Source: Plutella xylostella
Lineage: Eukaryota > Arthropoda > Insecta > Lepidoptera > Plutellidae
NCBI RefSeq assembly: GCF_932276165.1
Contig: NC_063999.1
Coordinates: forward strand, 4,776,501-4,840,500
Direction of reading: 5' to 3'
DNA: 64,000 nt
The translations under genes were made by a program, and so were the position numbers. The notes beneath the pieces are model-generated. The model was given only the letters and a program-made list of their open reading frames with translations. It did no database searches and was not told where the DNA came from. This document shows positions 55,706-64,000 of this stretch, in pieces (the stretch's first letter is position 1; every line of letters begins with the position of its first letter).

Positions 55706-56732
55706 AAACTAATCCCAATTTCACCGGCGGAGGTGGCGGCCACATCAACGCTAATAAAAAAACAAGACAGCACTATTTGTGTGATCGCGGGATAGTAAGG
55801 GACGTAATAATTACCGCTTTGCTATCGCTTGTCAAGATGCAACCGATGACACGTTCGCTCACGCGTTCTATGCGTGCGATGCATGCCGGTTAGAAAGGAG
55901 ACAAGGATAGCAATATTTGTCTGATCACGGGATAGTAAGGGATGACAATAACTGACCTAGGTACTACATCGCCGTAGTCGTCATCGCTATCGTTTGTCAA
56001 GATAACAGAGATAAATGTGTGCGTGTATAGGCATACGTTTTCTCTGTACACAGTAAGGTAAAGGCTAAGAGCAAAAGCAATAAAATGTCATACCCAAGAT
56101 TAGTTTAGATACTATTGATGGAAAGTATGACGATATAAATTATTTATAGATAAATTCGACATGAGTACTTCAATGCTACGGTGCTATTATTTTTGTGTAC
56201 TGGCTCGCTTTGGCATTCTCGTCCACTTTGATTTGTATGAAGAATTTGATATAATTATTTAACAGCTTTTATCAAGCTTAAAATTATAATAAATAGAAGC
56301 GACTATTTCACGACTATTTTTTGAGACATAATTCAAACCGATAGTCATAGTAGTTCCAAAGATATTCGATATTTTCAAAACCTCCAGCTATAATCCTCCA
56401 CCAGGGCTGCAGCAAAGTACCTTTATATCTCTGCTATCTTTTGACGACTATTTCTGAAATTTGGCATGTCATTACGACTATTTCACGACTATTTTTTGAG
56501 ACCTTAACCAAGTCGATAGGCCTTACCGTTTGTTCTGCAGAGGCTGGAGGATTATAGCTGGAGACCTCCAGCTATAATCCTCCATAAAGTATAGCTCTAA
56601 CTCCGAAAGTATGATACGACTATTTTTTTGGAAAACACGACTATTTATGACTATTTCACGACTATTTTTTGGCATCATCAGAAATAGTTTCTATTGAGTT
56701 TAAATTTTGGAGGATTGTAGCTGGAGGCACGT
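55706..56732. repeat. Right terminal inverted repeat
   Basis: It is the reverse complement of the left repeat, with the same palindromic CTCCAGCTATAATCCTCCA pair and the same CGACTATTT motif series. It differs mainly at the inner end, where GCGATCACACAAATAGTGCT replaces the CpG-rich run of the left arm. Confidence 0.8.
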
Positions 56733-56790
56733 CCTGCAAGCTGCATGAATAGTATTAAGAAATGTTTTTTTTTAAATAAATTAAGCATAA
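56733..56790 (+). mobile_element. 3' end of the interrupted RTE copy
   Basis: After the CCTGCAAG duplication the sequence CTGCATGAATAGTATTAAGA and a T/A-rich run continue the 3' UTR of the RTE copy split by the long-TIR element. The end point is uncertain. Confidence 0.5.
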
Positions 56791-59349
56791 AAAGAAATTC
56801 AATTCAATACCATTAAATTTAATATATGTAATGTGAATGTATTCAAGTAAATTTTATAGAAAATTTATTTTAATTGATTTGTAAGTATAGAAAATTTATT
56901 GTAAGTGTATTTAAATTCATAATTAATTATAACTACTACTTTATGTGTGATAGATTGTTTGTCGGCATGCACGAAATAAAAGGCTTTTTTATTTTTTTTA
57001 TTTTTATTTTTTTTATTATTATTTATTTTATATGTGTCTTTAAAGTTAAAGGTAAGCGTCCTCCTATCAGCATCGTACCTACCTATATCGGACCAAACGG
57101 ATTTTCATAAAAGTATTTAGAAATGATGAAGTGGACGAATGTAAATTTCTGTACAAAAATATACTAATATGCCGAAAGGTGGACCGCAATTTGAAATACT
57201 TACAGACCCTTTCTCAATAACACTCCCTTTACCTACAGTATGGTATATACATACGGTACTGTATTGCTCTTGTACTGTTGCATTTTTATGTTGACTGTAA
57301 CAGGGCCAATGCCGCAGTGCTGTTATAATTTAAAAAATCTCTCCTTCATGACATCAGCAAAGGGGCGTGGATACTTTGACCAATGGAGTGGTCATAACGG
57401 TACCAAGGTGTCATAATTATGTCCGTATATTGGAGCATCCTCTTATGTACCGACTCGTTATGTACCTATAAATAAGTACAGTTATTTACTTACGGTTTTT
57501 AAGATAGGTGCGTAAAAATACTAATCATTCTATGTTTGCGGAGTAGAAACAGAACATATTCAAATAACATTCGATAAGTGCTTAAGAACTTCTTATTGAA
57601 ACTAGATCTTGTTTCAAGTGTCAAAGTGAAATATGAGAGAAAACCATGGAAGTACCTAATAGGTACTTCGTACAACTACTTCCATGGAGAAAACATCCAC
57701 TCGTCAGTTTAAACCAAAACGGCTAGACGCATTCCTGATAATGATAAAGAATTGAAATTAAACGGTTTGAATTTTTGCAAAAGAGGATTAAAGAAGGAAA
57801 TTAATTCAGTGTGAATAAAACAGGCAGATTAAAATCACAGGTGTACGGTGCTGAGCAGCTTACGATTGACTTATTTAATAAATAATAGGGCCGAAAGTAG
57901 TCGAGACTCCGTCCGACCTCTACGCGTAAAACTATTTCTTCCAAGGAACCGCTGCGCTGACTCACAGGTGTTTTGAACCTTCGTGCTTGATTAAAGTCTA
58001 TTTATCAACGTCATCGGATTGGATAGTCATTTGCGTAAAGGTACCTAGCTCGTCGAGAAGCAATCACAACTTGTGTGGCAAATCATTTGATAATATCTGA
58101 CACCATTAATTTTATTTCATTATCTTCGTTATGAAAACTGATTAGGTAGGTACTTTACGATCAGAATTTACACTAAGTTTAACGATTTTTTTTGTTTAAC
58201 TAAAGGTTAATTAACAACACACGTTAATAATTAAAATTCTTTTTTATAAATTTGTAAAACCGAAATAGCGGAACCTATTCTATTTTTATTATTATTTTAT
58301 TCCCATTGGAGTAATATTTTTTTTCCCTTGCGCTGCTAATCTCCGAATAAGATGATAAACCACCGACAAATTTTAAAACCTAACCGATGATTTAATTACT
58401 TCTCCATGTGAAGTTACCATAACAATACCTGTAACAATATAAACCGACCATAACTGGGCACGTGCCTCCGTTACATATCTTACTTTACCGTCTCCAGTAC
58501 AATTATTAAACAAAACTGACTTTTAAATCCTAAGAAATAAAATTCTAAATACATATATTTTTTTAAAGAAATGTGCGTTCAATTTTAATAACGGCTCTTT
58601 TATGTATAGCGCTTTAGTGTAACGGGCAAAAGTTAAAAGATTACTTACTGCCTGCATAATTTGAATTTAGATCAATCGGGCTGATTGGGGTTTGATGGTG
58701 TTGGGCACCGCCGGCGAACGTCAGAAACGTTTTATAAATAAACTCCAAATATCTGCTTCGGAACCGTACCTAGTTCCCAAAAGTATGTAATAATTTGGAT
58801 TTTGAGGATATGTATATTTTATCTAGTTGAGGTTTTGTTTTATTCACACGAGAATGTAACAAGAGCTAGTCCATACTGTTCGTTGTATTCTTTGATAACA
58901 ATTTCACTGAGTCCATAACATTGCGGACTGAAAATAAAACATCCGATTTCCCGCCGGCTTTCTCACAATAGCAGCCGACAGTCACCGTTGCATTGACATT
59001 TTTGCGGGAAATGGAACCAATCAAAATAGCTTTGGTTTCATGAAACATACTCTCAGCGTGCGCGGGCGCAGCGGAAACAATAAACGAAGTCGGAAAGAAT
59101 TCCGTACATTATAGCTTGTGTGACGTTTAGATAAGTAATAAAATTAATGGGTCTATGATGGAATAAAGTTTGTTGTAAGATATTGTTAGAGTTTTACTGT
59201 TATAATTAAACATATTTTTGTCTAGAACATAAATATAATTATTATTGTTATGCGTGGCAAAGAGAGACCCCATCGTGTATTTTTTTACATAAGTACCTTA
59301 TGTATTTTTAAATATATTTAATCAAATATGATGACCTATAAAAAGATCC
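56791..59349. other. Noncoding stretch
   Basis: No gene was recognised. A small inverted repeat at 57644-57687 has 11-base arms CCATGGAAGTA/TACTTCCATGG around GTACCTAATAGGTAC-like sequence. Confidence 0.4.
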
Positions 59350-59431
59350 TGGCAGCGGTGGGATTCGAACCCACGCCTCCGAAGAGACTGGTGCCTTAAA
59401 CCAGCGCCTTAGACCGCTCGGCCACGCTACC
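59350..59431 (-). tRNA. tRNA-Leu (AAG), copy 2
   Basis: The 82 bases match copy 1 in acceptor, anticodon loop TTAAGGC, variable arm and B box GGTTCGAATCC. The 3' flank is GGATCTTTTT, a T-run terminator, as after copy 1. Confidence 0.95.
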
Positions 59432-59748
59432 GTGGTGCAGAAGCTCATAATAACCGCACTTCAACTACTGTTCTGTATTGAACGCAATTTATGTAGGTAG
59501 TCAGGTACCTTAGTTATAGACAAATCTTACAACGCATCGCAACGTTCCAATTATATTAAGATCGGTTGGTAGTAGGTAGGTAGGTATTCTTAAATTAAGA
59601 ATAACAATAAATAAAAAAATATTAATTGCCAAATCGTTCTGGGGTTATTTATACAGAGTATGTAGGTATTTAAGCCGAAAAGTAGTGACTGAACCCTTTC
59701 TAGATTTTTTTCAAATTCATGAAGATAAAAAAATATAAATTAGGGAAG

Positions 59749-59785
59749 ACTACAAGCGGAAGCGAAGCTCGCGGGCAGCAGCTAG
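59749..59785 (+). mobile_element. Helitron 3'-terminal fragment
   Basis: AAGCGGAAGCGAAGCTCGCG and GGCAGCAGCTAGT give the hairpin and CTAG-T end seen in the Helitron at 6767-6977. The 5' part was not found. Confidence 0.55.
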
Positions 59786-59945
59786 TCAGAGATAATTATA
59801 GCACTCTCAGAACGATGTGCTGAGAAACAATGTCGGGTCTAATTTTGTCATGAGATTGCTGGCGATCGATGTTACATTTTTTTGTAGGTGCTTTAGATTT
59901 TGGTATCTTATTGCTGAAAAGTTTTCAGTTAAAAGTGGCATAATA

Positions 59946-60026
59946 TACTCACGAGCAACAAAAAAGTTCCAGTGTCATTATGGAACGGCAATGGTAGGTG
60001 GAACTTTTTCATTGCTCGTGAGTGTA
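59946..60026. mobile_element. Short TA-MITE (80 bp)
   Basis: TACTCACGAGCAACAAAAAA and GTTCCAGTG return as GGAACTTTTTCATTGCTCGT and GAGTGTA. This copy and the one at 9678 share even the central TATGGAAC.CAATGG phrase, showing that the 80-bp form moves as its own subfamily. Confidence 0.75.
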
Positions 60027-60514
60027 TCAGCATAATTAAAAGTTATTAATATCAAACTTTTATTCCGAAGTTAAGTAGACTAGGTACTATTATAGCAGGT
60101 TATATGTAACATACAGGGTTCAATTTTATTAGTGAACAATCCAAAAGAATTGCAAGACACTTCCTAGCAAAATAATCTCCAATAATAATTCGTTTCCTTG
60201 AAAATTTGACAAAAAGATACGTGGATTAGGATCTAAAAAAATATTGGCTTCTACCAAAGGTACACTTGTAAATTGTAAAGTAGGTACGTAGCTCTTCTTT
60301 AGAGATGCAATCGTACCACCATTGAAAATTTGCAATACAAAATCCATAAGCAGCATTGCTTATGTGTCAAATCTGACCGAAATTTTATACATCTGACAGA
60401 TGTTTGATACTTACATAATCAGTGCTGCTTGGATTGCTAATGTATTACTGATGGTATAATGTAGCTGTTTCAGAGGAATATTTTTCTACGACAGTAACAT
60501 ATTATACAAAAAGT
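60027..60514. other. Noncoding spacer between two tRNA-Leu genes
   Basis: No feature recognised beyond the preceding MITE. Confidence 0.4.
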
Positions 60515-60596
60515 TGGCAGCGGTGGGATTCGAACCCACGCCTCCGAAGAGACTGGTGCCTTAAACCAGCGCCTTAGACCGCTCGGCCACGCTACC
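60515..60596 (-). tRNA. tRNA-Leu (AAG), copy 3
   Basis: Same 82 bases as copy 2 by eye, same strand, 1.1 kb away. It is followed in its own direction by AACTTTTTG, a polymerase III stop. Confidence 0.95.
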
Positions 60597-61876
60597 ACAT
60601 GTAAATCAGCATCGAAATAATTCAGTGGATTCCTTAGCCACTATTTTGATTAGTAATTAGTAATTACTCAAGACACTCAAGAGTAAGCAATGAACCGCTA
60701 ATTACTAAAGATAATTACCTATAACCGTTCTTATCAGAAATGATAACAGAGTGAATAAGAAAATACATGATTATAATTACCTATGCAAAGATTTATAAGT
60801 AAAACCTCGTTTCAAATTCAAGGTTTCCCTTACTGACCACCGGTGGTGTTTTGTTTTATTTATGTTATTACACAACACAATACACACCCTGTCTAGTTAT
60901 AGCTATACATAAAAAATACTGGTACCTATTAAAACATGCACAGCACAGCTACTTATTTCGACATTATTTATACATACCTACCTACTCGTCCACAGCGTCC
61001 ACTCAACATTGGTTGGTACATATTTGATTATTTTAATATCAGAAATTATCGGTACTAGTTACGGTATTTCGATACACCGGCCAAGACTAGGAAATGGCGT
61101 TGTAAAAACTGAATTATTCATAATAATAATTAATGAACGGTAAGGCTTGACCGTTGCCTTATTATTTTATGCTTAAGAGGCCCTAAAATTATGGTGATTC
61201 AGATTATTAAAAAGTTGCTACTGTACAAAATAGCCGACGAGGTTGATGTTTTAAACCAATCCATCAAATTGAGAATTAAGAAAATCACTATACTTTTCAG
61301 CGTTTAATTAAAATCGTTTTTGAATACAATTGAAAACGTACAACTTACTAGCTTGCATAATTATAGCGTCAAAACATAGCTCTAGAAATAGATAAACCTA
61401 TTTCGGTGCACCTACTTCATTTTATTGTTTTTTTTTTTATCTTGTACCTAGGTGTTAGATAGTTAGACGTACAGATACAACATAAGCAAAAACGACAATA
61501 TTTTTACTGCCACGTCACTTCATTTCCCTAACTTAGTTTTAACACCATTTATAGAAAACACACAAGTTACGTGAATAATTTGTTAAAACGACTGTATAGT
61601 TTGTAACACTTATGTGACCACACGTAGCCCTAATATGACTTCAAATGTTAAAACCTCCAAATCTACCCCTTATGTAAAATGTAATAAAGACTAAAGGGCT
61701 GCGAAGAAGTAGATGCGTTTAGTTGTGAAACAAGGCGCGTGTCTTGCATATTCAATACTACACAAAATTGGCGAAGCTGGCACAAAAGATGATAATTACC
61801 ATAATGTATGGGTAAAAGTAAATAGTGTAGAAAGTACTTACTTACTAAAAACTTTGTATACATCTTATGACTCTAT
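60597..61876. other. Noncoding stretch
   Basis: No gene or clear repeat recognised. Confidence 0.4.
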
Positions 61877-61942
61877 CGGTAATGAAAAACCTACACTAAG
61901 GGCCTAGCAGCGGCCTAGTGTAGATGTTTTTATTACCGATGG
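61877..61942. repeat. Imperfect hairpin of about 30-bp arms
   Basis: ATCGGTAATGAAAAAC and CTACACTAAGGGCC return as GGCCTAGTGTAG and GTTTTTATTACCGAT around a TAGCAGC loop. It overlaps the start of the first of two diverged tandem units. Confidence 0.65.
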
Positions 61943-62240
61943 AGCAGTGAAACCAAACGCAAAATTGTATGGAGCGGAGCTAGTGCAGCTACTTACCGAG
62001 CCTTACAAATTCACGTTAACTCGCAGCTTCGCGAACTCGCCATACTGTATGAAGAGCCTGTATGTACAGAGGGCCTAGTGTATATTTTTCTAAACTGATC
62101 AAGTGAAAATCAACGCAAATTTGTATGGCGCGGAACTAGTGCAGTGCGAGTACCGCTAAGTGTCGACTCTCTCGCACCATAGAAATCCGCGTTTTCGCAC
62201 CACTACTCGAACGGTGTAAAAACTCGCACTACGTATGCTG
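61906..62240. repeat. Two diverged tandem units of about 165 bp
   Basis: Both units carry GGCCTAGTGTA, then AACGCAAA(A)TTTGTATGG-like sequence and GCGGAGCTAGTGCAG / GCGGAACTAGTGCAG. They differ widely in between. No coding frame is shared. Confidence 0.5.
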
Positions 62241-64000
62241 GTCTTTTTGATAAGGTTTATGAACTGAATTGCGTCGGACATATTACGAGTTACGATGCCG
62301 AGACTAAGTGCAAGCCCATCGTTTAATTTCCTAGCTGTTTTAATAAAGATCAATTGAGAATTTATAATATTTATATCGCTTCTCGCGACACGATCAGTGG
62401 GCGGCGGATTATTTTGGCCTAGTGAGACGAAAATAATATTATCACACTATATCACACTGATTATACCTATTACAACGAACGTATGTGGGTGAGTGTTTTA
62501 AATTATATTCTTCAGAATATTTCCATTATTTTATGAACAGCATTTTTTTACTCTCATAATTTGGGTTGATATTTGCTAATATTCTTTCATCTCCCGTGGG
62601 TTGAATAGTAGAAAATATGCTTATGGCATTAAATCAACCATTATTTACTTACGTTTATATTTATTCAATAAGTACCTAAAAAAAATTAAAAACAAAATAA
62701 TTACAAAAAAAAACATTGACGCTAGGCCTAGGCAATCTCTATCAAATAAGAGGTAGCCAGACCATCAAGCTAATAAAGAAAGCGGAGCAGTCTCCTACAC
62801 CGCGCACGGCCGGCCCCCGCTGCGCGCATCCTCACCGATAAACTGACGACTCTATAAACGTTTCAACGATTAATAACCGGATTATTTAGGTAGCGTCGGT
62901 ACGGAAGCCGAGCGGTAACCATTGCACATAAATATAAAGGGCAGGATTATATCAGTGAAGGTGAAGGAGTTAGACCGAAGTAACAGTGTTGAGCGGAGTC
63001 TCCTTGTGATGGTTGGGTGAGGGGATTACCACCACCGAAAATTAGTAATAGCTCGCTTGTGTGCTGGCCATTTAGTATAATATACCCGAGCCCGCGTATG
63101 GAGCTAACAGATGTTTGACAAGCGAATGACGCTATTTATGTTTCAGTGGTGGTACGGTAGCAGTTGTGCACGATTAGGGACTTATGGAATGATGAAGAAT
63201 GAATTAAATAGAAAATCCAATCATCTTAAATTGAAAACTTTTAAACTGAAATAAATGTAATAGGTACAGGCATAATTATGTGAAGCACAGTAATAACAGT
63301 CAGCCTACTTGAAATATGTAGATGGTTAACTATCAAGGTCTACTTCAATGTATTTAAAATCATGTAGCTAATACAGTATTAAACAAACGCAGTCACGGCA
63401 GTTTTCTGCCTGTAGTTACTCGAAAAAAGAGGAACTCAGAACATAGGGGGTCACTCTAGGATACGAAAAATTTCGTTTCGTAGTTGTGTCGCGCTAAGGA
63501 AGCTTATCACGTTGCATTAAATGCATGTCGACCCTAGTTTGTTAGTTTTCTGTCAAGTTAAAGTAACCCTCCATTGACCGTTTACGAGAATGGTAATAAC
63601 GAAATTAATGACGAAGAGTCTGGTAAACTGTGAATATGTTTAATAGGTATTATACGTTGTCGGCTATTTTACGGCTATTGGCTGACGGAAGGAGGTGATA
63701 TAGCTTGCAACGGTTATTATGTTATTATCTATTTTTGTATACCGTATACGTGGATATAATATGTACCTACAAGATTATTATTGAACCTTAAGTAGATAGG
63801 TAGATTTGAATATTTTTTATCAGGTATACATTGCAACGAGACAATGTAGAAATTACGTAATCCAATCAAATTTATCTAATACCATCTAATCAGACTTAGC
63901 ACTAACGTGCATTTTTCCTCACGTTTCACTCAATAGCAGACATCTCAACACAACACACGCTAAGATATTTTAATTGCTATAAAATCATAACCATATCGAG
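62241..64000. other. Noncoding end region with a weak promoter-like block
   Basis: At about 62780-63070 the sequence is richer in CG (GCGCACGGCCGGCCCCCGCT) and has TATAAA at 62933 and TCAGT at 62952. The spacing of about 20 bases is shorter than the usual 30, so this is only a hint of a promoter. No coding exon was found up to the window end. Confidence 0.3.

Larger units (their letters stand above)
52592..56732. mobile_element. 4.1-kb transposon with about 1-kb terminal inverted repeats
   Basis: The element starts ACGTGCCTCCAGCTACAATC and ends with the reverse complement. CCTGCAAG flanks it on both sides (52584-52591 and 56733-56740), an 8-base target duplication (9 if a shared T is counted). 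The terminal repeats run from 52592 to about 53577 and from about 55706 to 56732. They are nearly identical except for the inner 50-100 bases. No transposase frame is visible in the 2.1-kb interior, so it is non-autonomous. Duplication length fits hAT, P, Mutator/Phantom or Foldback-type elements, and the very long TIRs favour a Mutator-like or Foldback-like source. The near-identity of the two arms suggests it is recent or kept uniform by conversion. Confidence 0.85.

Noticed and set aside
62930..62960. TATA plus initiator core promoter
   Set aside because: The spacing between TATAAA and TCAGT is about 20 bases, shorter than the usual 30, and no transcript structure follows.

Overview
The window is animal nuclear DNA, very probably from a moth or butterfly. 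It is AT-rich, with split genes, eukaryotic tRNA genes with internal A/B boxes, a Lep1-type Helitron, tRNA- and 5S-derived SINEs, RTE and Jockey/CR1-type LINEs, and the many short GTAGGTA/TACCTAC strings familiar from lepidopteran assemblies. No bacterial gene organisation, rRNA operon or CRISPR array is present.

Only one host protein gene can be assembled with confidence. It lies on the + strand from 33288 to 41221 in nine coding exons that join without a frame break into about 1373 residues: signal peptide, Cys-rich ectodomain, one membrane span, and a long basic, Ser/Pro/Lys-rich cytoplasmic tail. I read it as shavenoid (sha), the single-pass protein that organises actin in insect epidermal hairs. 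Its 5' UTR exon carries two short upstream ORFs. A CpG-rich promoter-like block with a splice donor near 6.2-6.5 kb could be its distant first exon. Its introns hold a complete antisense tRNA-Glu(CTC), MITEs, a SINE with clean target duplications, and tandem partial copies of coding exon 5. There are seven intact tRNA genes: Glu(CTC), three Ile(AAT) clustered at 43.2-44.7 kb, and three Leu(AAG) at 47.6, 59.4 and 60.5 kb. Another promoter/first-exon candidate lies at 48.5-48.8 kb.

Most of the rest is mobile DNA. From left to right: LINE fragments and an RTE ORF (0.3-3.6 kb); a Helitron, MITEs and SINEs (6.7-12.2 kb), including a 5S-derived SINE and a Harbinger transposase fragment; a structurally complete Ty3/gypsy LTR retrotransposon (13072-20279, minus strand, 1085-bp LTRs, TATT duplication, intact gag and pol); a nearly full-length Jockey/CR1-type LINE (23.8-26.6 kb); a degenerate short-period array (28.2-29.0 kb); two inverted copies of a hairpin-bearing repeat (30.6 and 46.8 kb); and a nest at 50.7-56.8 kb, where an RTE copy is broken first by a LINE fragment and then by a 4.1-kb element with roughly 1-kb terminal inverted repeats.

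The most unusual structures are: (1) the 4.1-kb long-TIR element, with 8-bp target duplications, repeated motif arrays and promoter/splice-like cargo but no transposase; (2) the gypsy LTRs, which each contain four tandem tRNA-like B-box units followed by T-runs; and (3) the exon 5 duplications in sha, one of which is a 43-nt mini-exon with intact splice sites and conserved phase. All boundaries were read by eye. Family names are from recognised motifs, not from database searches.
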